Of a stretch of 64,000 nucleotides of DNA, positions 35,507 to 42,500 are shown in pieces (the first letter of the stretch is position 1; each line of letters begins with the position of its first letter). Both the position numbers and the translations under genes were made by a program. This stretch comes from Caulobacter sp. Root1455 (GTDB taxonomy: Bacteria; Pseudomonadota; Alphaproteobacteria; Caulobacterales; Caulobacteraceae). The notes under the pieces were generated by a model. The model had not been told where the DNA came from. It was given only the letters and a program-made list of their open reading frames with translations, and did no database searches. The stretch is from positions 62,147-126,146 of the forward strand of contig NZ_LMFQ01000022.1 in assembly GCF_001426905.1 (NCBI RefSeq). Reading direction: 5' to 3'.

Positions 35507-35875
35507 ATGAACATCACTCAGGCCGAAAGCCGCATCATGGACGCGCTGTGGACGCGCCATCCGTTGACGGTGGACGAGATCATGGCCGAGGTCGCCGAGC
35601 CGCAAGGCTGGGGCGAGGCGACGGTCAAGACGCTGATCAACCGGCTGCTGAAGCGCAAGGCGATCCGCTCGGACCGCATCGAGGGCCGGGCGCGCTACGC
35701 CCCGATCATCCAGCGCGCCGACTATGTGCAGGCCGAGAGCCAGAGCCTGCTGAACCGACTTTTCGACGGCCAGCTGACGCCGCTGGTGGCGCATTTCGCC
35801 CAGCATCGCGCCCTGTCGACCGACGAGATCAAGCAATTGAAGACTCTGATCGAGGGTCTCGAACATGATGGCTGA
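35507..35875 (+). CDS. blaI: BlaI/MecI-family winged-helix repressor
   Basis: 122 residues. The winged helix has the family pattern ITQAESRIMDALW, TVDEIMAEV, GWGEATVKTLINRLLKRKAI, and the C-terminal dimerisation helices are long enough for the cleavable linker. In the family, the membrane protease BlaR1 triggers loss of the repressor. The start ATG 35507 follows GGAG at some distance. The next gene, an M56 metallopeptidase, overlaps its end by 11 bases. Candidate dyad operators lie upstream of this gene and of the gene at 36878. Confidence 0.9.
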   Translation: MNITQAESRIMDALWTRHPLTVDEIMAEVAEPQGWGEATVKTLINRLLKRKAIRSDRIEGRARYAPIIQRADYVQAESQSLLNRLFDGQLTPLVAHFAQHRALSTDEIKQLKTLIEGLEHDG

Positions 35876-36764
35876 ACTGCTGGCCCTGACCCTGTTGCGC
35901 ACCCAGGCGGCGGCCGCCGCCGCGGTGCTGCTGGTCCTGCTGCTGCGCGGTCCGATGCGGACGGTGTTCGGCGCCGGCCTGGCCTATCGCCTGTGGGCCC
36001 TGGTCCCGGTCGCGGCGATCGCCACGGTGTTCCCCAGCCTGTCCGAGACCCTGGGTTCGGGGGCTCCTCCGCCTCTGATGGGCGAGGAGCGCGCGGTGAT
36101 GGTGATGGCCGTCTGGCTGGCCGGCTGCGTCGCCCTGGCCACGGTGATCCTGCTGCAGGAACGCGCCTTCCGGGCCCGGGCCCAGGCCGGCCGCGCCGGT
36201 CCGGCGGTCATGGGCGTCTTCTGGCCTCGGGTCGTGCTGCCCGCCGACTTCGCCGCCCGCTTCGACGAACAGGCGCGCAAGATCGTCGACCTGCACGAGC
36301 GCGCCCACATCAAGCGCGGCGACCCGGTCGCCAACCTAGCCATCGCCGCCATCCAGGTCCTGGGCTGGTGCAATCCGCTGATCCATGTCGGCGCCCTGTG
36401 CGCGCGGCTGGACCAGGAAATGGCTTGCGACGCCTCGGTCCTGAGCCTGCGTCCCAACCTGCGGCGCACCTATGCCCAGGCCCTGGTCGAGGCGCACACG
36501 CGCCGGACCGGCTCGCCCCTGGCCTGCTTCTTCGCGGCCCATCCGCTGCTGCTGCGGGTCAAGCTGCTGGCTCGGCCCGAGCCCAGCTATCGCCGCCAGA
36601 CCGCCGGCGCCGCCGCGATCGCCCTGATGGCGGTGATCACCGCCCTGGGCGTGTGGACGGTCACCCCGCGCGGCCCCCTGCCCAGCCAGGAGATCTCCTG
36701 GCCCGGCCGGTTCGTCGGCGACAGCCCGGTCGACGGCATCACCCTGCCCAAGCTCAACCACTGA
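35865..36764 (+). CDS. BlaR1-like M56 membrane metallopeptidase without penicillin-sensor domain
   Basis: 299 residues with several membrane helices and the zinc motif HERAH (LHERAHIKRGDP), followed by NPLIHVG and DQEMACDASVL, all typical of M56 peptidases. It lacks the roughly 250-residue penicillin-binding-protein-like sensor of true BlaR1; after the last helix only about 35 residues remain. It is therefore a short signal-triggered protease that presumably inactivates the BlaI repressor in response to some other cue. A second ATG at 35868 is equally good. Confidence 0.87.
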   Translation: MMAELLALTLLRTQAAAAAAVLLVLLLRGPMRTVFGAGLAYRLWALVPVAAIATVFPSLSETLGSGAPPPLMGEERAVMVMAVWLAGCVALATVILLQERAFRARAQAGRAGPAVMGVFWPRVVLPADFAARFDEQARKIVDLHERAHIKRGDPVANLAIAAIQVLGWCNPLIHVGALCARLDQEMACDASVLSLRPNLRRTYAQALVEAHTRRTGSPLACFFAAHPLLLRVKLLARPEPSYRRQTAGAAAIALMAVITALGVWTVTPRGPLPSQEISWPGRFVGDSPVDGITLPKLNH

Positions 36765-36798
36765 TCCCGTCGATCGATCGCGGCCCCGCGTCCGTGGC

Positions 36799-36848
36799 TT
36801 GACGGTCTGGATTACATCTGTAACTTTCGAAGACTACAGATGTAATCC
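36799..36848 (+). promoter_or_regulatory. Promoter with two BlaI-type dyads before the unknown membrane protein
   Basis: TTGACG (36799-36804) is followed by GGATTACATCTGTA (36809-36822) and, after 12 bases, its exact reverse complement (36835-36848). Within each 14-base arm lies the TACA-N2-TGTA dyad of BlaI/MecI operators, so there are two sites, one between -35 and -10 and one beyond. This is by far the strongest BlaI-like signal in the window. Confidence 0.7.
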
Positions 36849-36877
36849 ACGCTTGGCGTGGAGGGGTGGGGCCGACC

Positions 36878-37429
36878 ATGACCTTCGTTCTCAGGATGCC
36901 GGCGAACCGAGGCCCTCGCAGTCATCGCAAGGCGCTGGCGGTGAGGATCTTCGAGCTGAGCGTCATGGCCCTGATCACCTTCGCCGTGGGCCTGATGGTG
37001 ATGTTCACCGTGCAGTACGAGCTGGAGGTCGAGCCCAAGGCCCCGGCCAGGGAGGGCGCCCAGCTGATCGCCGCCAGGTCGATGGCGCGGGTGCGCTGGG
37101 CCAGCGTCAAGCCTCGGCTGATCGCCCGCCTGGCCCAGCCGCACGCCCTGGAGCTGGGCAAGGTCTGGGCGCGGCGCGACGGACGGGTCTGCGGCCTGGT
37201 CAACGGCTGGGGCAGCTTCGGCGGCCTGACGGGCATGACCCGCTTCTACGCCCAGGGCGACGAGCCGGTGTTCAAGCAGGACGACCGCCCCGACTTCGAG
37301 CAGGAATGGTGGGCCTGCCGGCGCGACCGCTACGTGGTGATCCGCGACGGCTCGGAGGAGACGGGATTCTGCCCGACCAAGCTGGGGCGGGAGCGATGCC
37401 ATGACGTGGTGTACGGGCGTCCGGAATAG
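36878..37429 (+). CDS. Membrane-anchored protein of unknown function under a BlaI-type operator
   Basis: 183 residues. It starts MTFVLRMPANRGP with GGAGGGG upstream. One membrane helix (about 27-45, LSVMALITFAVGLMVMF) is followed by an exported domain of about 130 residues with four cysteines (CGLVNGWGSFGG, WWACRRDRY, GFCPTKLG, RCHDVVYG). I do not recognise the domain. Its promoter carries two dyads matching the BlaI family, and it follows the blaI/M56 pair, so it is the likely regulated output of that system in place of a beta-lactamase. Confidence 0.7.
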   Translation: MTFVLRMPANRGPRSHRKALAVRIFELSVMALITFAVGLMVMFTVQYELEVEPKAPAREGAQLIAARSMARVRWASVKPRLIARLAQPHALELGKVWARRDGRVCGLVNGWGSFGGLTGMTRFYAQGDEPVFKQDDRPDFEQEWWACRRDRYVVIRDGSEETGFCPTKLGRERCHDVVYGRPE

Positions 37430-37444
37430 GTCGAGGCGGCGATC

Positions 37445-37490
37445 ACTTGCCCCCTACGGGCCTTCGGCCGTCTTCCCCCAGAGGGGGAAG
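37445..37490. repeat. Half copy of the type B intergenic repeat
   Basis: ACTTGCCCCC with hairpins GGCC-TTC-GGCC and CTTCCCCC-AGA-GGGGGAAG (37472-37490). It matches the left half of the type B elements at 31175 and 57273; the right half is absent. It lies between two convergent genes and may act as a terminator for either. Confidence 0.75.
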
Positions 37491-37512
37491 AGGAGCGAAG
37501 GGGATGAGCCCC

Positions 37513-38919
37513 CTACTCCACCCGCGGCAGCACCAGGGCCACGCGCAGGCCCGGCCCGAAGCCGCCGTACTCGCCCGGTCCCTCGGCCAGTTCCAGCCGC
37601 CCGTCGTGCGAGGCGGCCACCGCCTGGACCAGCGACAGGCCCAGGCCCGCCCCCGGCTCGCTGCGGCTGTTCTCCAGGCGCACGAAGCGCTGGACGACGC
37701 GGGCACGGTCGGCCTCGGGCACGCCGGGGCCGGTGTCGGTGACCGAGAATTCCAGCTCGCCCGACGAGGTGCGCCGGGCCCGCAACATCACCGCCCCGCC
37801 CTCGGGCGTGTACTTGATGGCGTTGTCGAGGAGGTTGGCCAGGGCCTGGGCGATGAACTCGCGGTTGCCCCGGATGCTGAGCGCGGGGACGATCTCGGCC
37901 TTGAAGTCCAGGCCCTTGTCCTCGCAGCTGGCCTCGTAGAGCTCGGCCATGTCCGAGGCCAGTTCGCTGGCGTCGAAGACTTCCTGGTTGGGCGCCTCGC
38001 CGGCCGCCTGCAGACGGGCGATGGCCAGCACGGCGTTGAAGGTCTTGAGCACGCCGTCGGCGTCGACCAGGGCCGTCTCCAGCGCCGCCATCGCATCGCC
38101 CTTGCCGTTCTCGGCATCGATCAGGGCCACCTCCATGCGGGCCCGCAGGCGGGTCAGGGGCGAGCGCAGGTCGTGGGCGATGGCGTCGCCGGCGTGGCGC
38201 AGGCCGCCCATCAGCCGCTCGATGCGATCGAGCATGTCGTTGAGGCCCTCGGCCAGCTCGTCATACTCGTCGCGGGTGCCGCGCACCTGGGCCCGGGCGT
38301 GCAGGTCGCCGGCCCGCACCGCGTTCACGACGTCGACCAGGCCCTGCATGCTGCGCGAGACGTTGCGGCTGATCAGCAACCCGCCGGTCAGGCCCAGGAT
38401 GATGACCAGCGCCCCGGCCCCGCGCAGGGCCCGGACGATGTTCATCACATAGCCTTCCGACTCCTGGACGTCGGCCCCGACGAACAGGGCCTCGCCGCCG
38501 GTCAGGCGCTCCTGCACGCCCCGCGCCGCGCGCTTGACCTCGGCGCCGTCGATGTCGGTCTCGGTGAGCTTGAAGGTCTCCCAGGTCGGGCCGGGGCCCT
38601 CGAAGTCGTCGATCGGCGACTCCTCGATCGAGCCGGAGATCCGCTTGCCCTCCTTGTCGAGCAGCAGATACAGGAACGGCCGCTCGCCGGTGGCGCGCTC
38701 GACGATGGTCTGGTTCAGGGCGTTGATCCCGCCCACCCGGTAGGCGGCCTCCAGGCTCTCCATTTCGCGGGTGATGTCGGCGTCGGCGCGCCGGTTCACC
38801 TCGCCGGCCGTGGCCAGGTAGATGTAGCCCATGAACGCGCTGGCGCCCGCCGCGAACAGGGCCAGGAACAGCAGGGTCAGCCGGAACGGCGTGGATCGGA
38901 TCAGGCGCGGCAGGCGCAT
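37513..38919 (-). CDS. Sensor histidine kinase
   Basis: 468 residues: N-terminal membrane helix (about 12-35), a periplasmic domain of about 125 residues, a second helix (about 165-185), a HAMP linker (NVSRSMQGLVDVVNAVRAGD), HisKA with the phospho-acceptor in AIAHDLRSPLTRLR, and an ATPase domain (NLLDNAIKYTPEGG, DTGPGVP, GAGLGLSLVQ). It probably pairs with the OmpR-type regulator encoded at 39507-40178, although a toxin-antitoxin pair now lies between them. Its ATG is 3 bases after the toxin stop. DegP upstream suggests an envelope-stress role. Confidence 0.93.
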   Translation of the reverse strand: MRLPRLIRSTPFRLTLLFLALFAAGASAFMGYIYLATAGEVNRRADADITREMESLEAAYRVGGINALNQTIVERATGERPFLYLLLDKEGKRISGSIEESPIDDFEGPGPTWETFKLTETDIDGAEVKRAARGVQERLTGGEALFVGADVQESEGYVMNIVRALRGAGALVIILGLTGGLLISRNVSRSMQGLVDVVNAVRAGDLHARAQVRGTRDEYDELAEGLNDMLDRIERLMGGLRHAGDAIAHDLRSPLTRLRARMEVALIDAENGKGDAMAALETALVDADGVLKTFNAVLAIARLQAAGEAPNQEVFDASELASDMAELYEASCEDKGLDFKAEIVPALSIRGNREFIAQALANLLDNAIKYTPEGGAVMLRARRTSSGELEFSVTDTGPGVPEADRARVVQRFVRLENSRSEPGAGLGLSLVQAVAASHDGRLELAEGPGEYGGFGPGLRVALVLPRVE

Positions 38920-38922
38920 GGG

Positions 38923-39237
38923 CTAGCTCTTCTTGCCGAGCAGAGCCGCGACATCGCGGCGGCTATCGATAATACGAAGCAGGTGAATGCCGCTCTCGTC
39001 CTGTAAAGGTTCATACACGATGAGCCATGGCCCGACAGAAAACGATCGCGGGCCGCCTTCGAAGTCAGAGCGGAGTCGCCCCATGAGCGGGCGCCGCGCG
39101 AGACGGCGAAGAGCAGTTTCGAAACGATCGACAATCATTTCCGCTCGCGACAAACCGCTGTCTTCTACGATCCACGTATAGAGTTCTCGAATGTCTCGTC
39201 GAGCTTTCGCGGATCTTACGACCGTGGGCGACGTCAT
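38923..39237 (-). CDS. ParE/RelE-family toxin
   Basis: 104 residues. The fold signature is the N-terminal AKARRDIRELYTWI helix with conserved Arg/Leu/Tyr, FETALRRLARRPLMGR, then the strand SVGPWLIVYEPL and a final ILRIIDSRRDV. ParE toxins act on DNA gyrase, RelE on ribosome-bound mRNA; the sequence favours ParE. It starts directly after the antitoxin stop (39238). The local base composition is visibly richer in A/T than the flanks, which suggests later acquisition. Confidence 0.87.
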   Translation of the reverse strand: MTSPTVVRSAKARRDIRELYTWIVEDSGLSRAEMIVDRFETALRRLARRPLMGRLRSDFEGGPRSFSVGPWLIVYEPLQDESGIHLLRIIDSRRDVAALLGKKS

Positions 39238-39459
39238 TCAGGGCTTGGAATTATTTGCGAACTCGGCACGAAGATCGGCCAATATGTCGTCCATATCCCA
39301 TGGCTCGGCCTTGCCTTCCGCGAACTCCTGACGCGCTTCCCGGAGCGACTCATTAATCGCATCGCGGTTGCGCGCGATCCACGCTTCCATCTCGGCCTCG
39401 GAAAGCTCCGGGCCGAAAAGCTCGTCGTCATCGGGAACGGGCTGGGCCAGCTTGTTCAT
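39238..39459 (-). CDS. Antitoxin partner of the ParE-type toxin
   Basis: 73 residues, very acidic, beginning MNKLAQPVPDDDELFG, with helices ELSEAEMEAWIARNRDAINESL and EPWDMDDILADLRAEF. There is no clear ribbon-helix-helix; it resembles short addiction-module antitoxins that lie upstream of ParE/RelE toxins. It sits 47 bases after the response regulator stop on the same strand. Confidence 0.8.
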   Translation of the reverse strand: MNKLAQPVPDDDELFGPELSEAEMEAWIARNRDAINESLREARQEFAEGKAEPWDMDDILADLRAEFANNSKP

Positions 39460-39506
39460 GGGTCCAACCTATCACGGGTCGGCCAACGACAAAACCTAGA
39501 CGCCGC

Positions 39507-40178
39507 CTACGGATCGAGCCGGTAGCCCGCGCCGCGCACGGTCTGCAGCATGGCCCGGTCGAAGCCCTTGTCGATCTTCGAGCGCAGCCGGGAAATGTGC
39601 ACGTCGATGACGTTGGTCTGCGGGTCGAAGTGGTATTCCCACACCTTCTCCAGCAGCATGGTGCGGGTCACCGACTGGCCGGCGTGGCGCATCATGAATT
39701 CCAGCAGTTGGAACTCGCGGGGCTGGAGATCGATCTCCTTGCCCTGGCGATGGACCGTCCGGTTGATCAGGTTCATTTCCAGTTCGCCCACCTTGAGGGT
39801 GGTCGCGACCGCGCCCGTCTCGCGGCGGCGCGACAGGGCGTCGACCCGGGCCATCAGTTCGGCGAAGGCGTAGGGCTTGACCAGATAGTCGTCGGCCCCG
39901 GCCCGCAGGCCCACCACGCGGTCGTTGATCTCGCCCAGGGCCGAGAGGAACAGCACCGGCGTCTGGTCGCCCTCGCGGCGCAGGGTCTCGACCACCTCGA
40001 CGCCGTTCTTCTTGGGCATCATCCGATCGACGATCATCACGTCGAAACCGCCCTTGCCCGCCTCGGTCAGGCCGGCCTCGCCGTCGGGGGCGTGGACGCA
40101 GGCGTAGCCGGCCTCGGTCAGGCCGTGGCTCATCGCCGCCGCCGCCTCGAGATCGTCCTCGATGATCAGAATACGCAT
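39507..40178 (-). CDS. OmpR-family response regulator
   Basis: 223 residues. Receiver domain (residues 1-115) with IIEDD, the phospho-acceptor Asp in VMIVDRMMP, LSALGEINDR and DDYLVKPYAF, then an OmpR/PhoB winged helix (LQPREFQLLEFMMRH, HFDPQTNVIDVHISRLRSKID, TVRGAGYRL). The start at 40178 removes a short leader and opens the conserved MRILIIEDD. It lies 140 bases downstream of degP and upstream of the toxin-antitoxin pair and the cognate-looking kinase. Confidence 0.94.
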   Translation of the reverse strand: MRILIIEDDLEAAAAMSHGLTEAGYACVHAPDGEAGLTEAGKGGFDVMIVDRMMPKKNGVEVVETLRREGDQTPVLFLSALGEINDRVVGLRAGADDYLVKPYAFAELMARVDALSRRRETGAVATTLKVGELEMNLINRTVHRQGKEIDLQPREFQLLEFMMRHAGQSVTRTMLLEKVWEYHFDPQTNVIDVHISRLRSKIDKGFDRAMLQTVRGAGYRLDP

Positions 40179-40318
40179 GCGCAAATCCCCAGATGCACGA
40201 AAGGGCGCCACCGTGCGAATCGATGACGCCCTCTATCGTGTTGTCGTCACGTCCCGGCGATGGTGACGTGATCCGCGCGCGGGCGAAAGCCCCCGCGCAC
40301 CACCGTTACGTCATTGCG

Positions 40319-41890
40319 TTACGGCGTGATCTTCAGCGGCACGATCGTCGGACGACCGGCGCGGATGATCCGCAGGTTGACGCTGGGACGCTGCAGCTTC
40401 TTGGCGGCGTCCACCGCCGAGGCCACCTGGGCGGCCGAGGTGACGGGTTCGCCGTTGACGCTGGTCAGCACGTCGCCCTTGCGCAGGCCCTTCTCGCCGG
40501 CGTCGGAATTGGCCTTCACGCCGTCGATCAGCACGCCGCGGACGGCCGGGTCGATGCTGTAGGTGCGGCGCGCCGCATCGTCGATCGGCGCCAGGCTCAT
40601 GCCCAGGGCTTCCGACTTCTGGACCTGCGGCTTGGCCGGCGCGTCGGCGCCGCCCTCGTCGGTGTCGTCGTCGTTGAGGGCCAGCTCCTTCTCGGTCGGA
40701 CGCACGCCCGACTTGATCTCCACCGTGCGGGGCTTGCCGCCGCGCAGGACCGACAGCTTCAGGGTGTCGCCCGGACGGCCTTTGGCCACTTCGCGGGTCA
40801 GTTCCGAACCGCTCTTGATCGCCACGCCGTTGACGGCGGTGATCACGTCCTCGGGCATCAGGCCGCCCTTCTGGGCCGGACCGCCTTGCACCAGGTCGGC
40901 GACGATCGCGCCCTTGACGTCGCCCAGACCCTGGGCGTCGGCCATTTCCTTGGTGAAGGGCTGGATCTGCGCGCCGATGTAGCCGCGCACAACCTTGCCG
41001 CCGGCGATCAGTTGCTTGGCGGTGGCTTCGGCCACGTCGGCGGGGATGGCGAAGCCGATGCCCACCGAGCCGCCGGTCGGCGAGAAGATCGCGGTGTTGA
41101 CCCCGATCACCCGGCCGTAGATGTCGAACGACGGACCGCCGGAATTGCCCCGGTTGATCGGCGCGTCGATCTGGATGTAGTCGACGAAGGTCGACGAGCT
41201 GTCGCCCAGGTCGCGGTTGTAGGCCGAGATGATGCCGGCCGTGGCGGTGCCGCCCAGGCCGAACGGGTTGCCGATGGTGATCACCCAGTCGCCGACCCGC
41301 GGCTTGGCCTGGTTCTCGAAGTTCACATAGGGGAACGCCGCGCCCTTGGCCTTGGGATCGACGACCTTCAGCACGGCCAGGTCGGTGCCTTCGTCGCGAC
41401 CGACGATGGTGGCCTTCAGCTCGCGGCCGTCCTTCAGGACGACGTTGATGCCGTCGTCATCGGCGTCGGCGACGACGTGGTTGTTGGTGACCAGATAGCC
41501 GTCGGCCGAGATGAAGAAGCCCGAGCCCGAGGACTGCTGCTTGGGCCCCGGCGCGGGCTCTTCGCCCTCCTCGCCCGGCTTCTGGCCGCGCGGCACGATG
41601 TCGAAGCCTTCCAGGCCGGGGATGCGCAGGCGCGGGGCCGCGGCGGCCTTGGAGGTCACGTCGATCTGCACCACGGCGGGCGAGACCTGTTCGAAGATGT
41701 CGGCGAACGACATCGGCGCGCCGGGCGGCGGCGCGAACATCGGGGCCGGAGCGCCCGAGGTGCGGATCACCTGGGCCGGCTCGGCCGCCCCAGCGGGCGC
41801 CATGCGCATGCCGACCCCGGCCAGCGCCGCGCAGGCCACGCCCGCGCCGGCGACCGCACCGACAAAGAAACCAGACTTCCTAGCAGCCAT
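40319..41890 (-). CDS. degP: DegP/HtrA-type periplasmic serine protease
   Basis: 523 residues. An N-terminal hydrophobic export signal precedes a trypsin-like domain with the triad in TNNHVVAD (His), EGTDLAVLK (Asp) and NRGNSGGPSF (Ser), then two PDZ domains (about 300-390 and 440-520; GYIGAQIQPF ... GGLMPEDVI, GVRGVLI-like RGVLIDGVKAN ... LRKGDVLTSVNG). It degrades or refolds misfolded envelope proteins. The start at 41890 opens MAARKSGFF; the longer frame lacks support. A TTGCGC-N9-GCGCAA dyad lies at 41948-41968 upstream. Confidence 0.94.
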   Translation of the reverse strand: MAARKSGFFVGAVAGAGVACAALAGVGMRMAPAGAAEPAQVIRTSGAPAPMFAPPPGAPMSFADIFEQVSPAVVQIDVTSKAAAAPRLRIPGLEGFDIVPRGQKPGEEGEEPAPGPKQQSSGSGFFISADGYLVTNNHVVADADDDGINVVLKDGRELKATIVGRDEGTDLAVLKVVDPKAKGAAFPYVNFENQAKPRVGDWVITIGNPFGLGGTATAGIISAYNRDLGDSSSTFVDYIQIDAPINRGNSGGPSFDIYGRVIGVNTAIFSPTGGSVGIGFAIPADVAEATAKQLIAGGKVVRGYIGAQIQPFTKEMADAQGLGDVKGAIVADLVQGGPAQKGGLMPEDVITAVNGVAIKSGSELTREVAKGRPGDTLKLSVLRGGKPRTVEIKSGVRPTEKELALNDDDTDEGGADAPAKPQVQKSEALGMSLAPIDDAARRTYSIDPAVRGVLIDGVKANSDAGEKGLRKGDVLTSVNGEPVTSAAQVASAVDAAKKLQRPSVNLRIIRAGRPTIVPLKITP

Positions 41891-42035
41891 CTTACGTCTT
41901 TCCTCACCCACGGCGCGCGGCGCCGGGTCCTTGGCTTGAGAACCTAGTTGCGCTGGCGAAAGGCGCAATGGTCTTCGAAGAGATCATGCGCCCACGCTCA
42001 AGATGGTCTTGCGGCGTCATCGCGGCGCAATCGTG

Positions 42036-42500
42036 TCATTCGTCCTTCAACAACACCTGAAGACGCGCTTCCTCCACCTGGGAAAGTGTCTGCGCATCTT
42101 CACCGTCGGCCGCCGGCGTGGGTCGCCGGCGCAGGAGCAGCACCATCAGCACGCCGCCCAAGATCAGCGCAATCCCGGGCGTGGCCCAGAGCAACGCGTT
42201 GCCGGGCGAGAACGGCGGCTTGAGGAGCACGAACTCGCCGTAGCGCTCCACCAGGAACGCGCGGATCTGCTGGTCGCTGCGTCCCTGCTTCACTTGGTCG
42301 CGTACGACCTGGCGCAGGTCGCCGGCCAGGGCGGCCTCGGAATCATCGATCGACTCGTTCTGGCAGACCAGGCAGCGCACCTCGCGGAAGATCTCGCGGG
42401 CCCGGGCCTCCTGGGCGGGGTCGGGCAGACGCTCGGCCGGGTCGGCGGCGGCGCCGGCCATGCAGACGACGGCGGCCAGGGCGATCAGCAGCCGCTTCAC
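42036..42500 (-). CDS. ccmH: CcmH, cytochrome c maturation thiol-disulfide protein
   Basis: 154 residues. Signal peptide, then the redox motif RCLVCQNES in the conserved helical domain that reduces apocytochrome c, a C-terminal membrane helix (LLWATPGIALILGGVLMVLLL) and a short cytoplasmic tail. GTG at 42500 overlaps the ccmF stop (GTGA), which fits translation coupling; no ATG lies nearby. Confidence 0.92.
   Translation of the reverse strand: MKRLLIALAAVVCMAGAAADPAERLPDPAQEARAREIFREVRCLVCQNESIDDSEAALAGDLRQVVRDQVKQGRSDQQIRAFLVERYGEFVLLKPPFSPGNALLWATPGIALILGGVLMVLLLRRRPTPAADGEDAQTLSQVEEARLQVLLKDE

Noticed and set aside
41948-41968. Heat-shock promoter or operator upstream of degP (TTGCGC-N9-GCGCAA and a CTTGAG further up)
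   Set aside because: The dyad is short and GC-rich and the -10 match to a sigma-32 promoter is poor; not enough to call.
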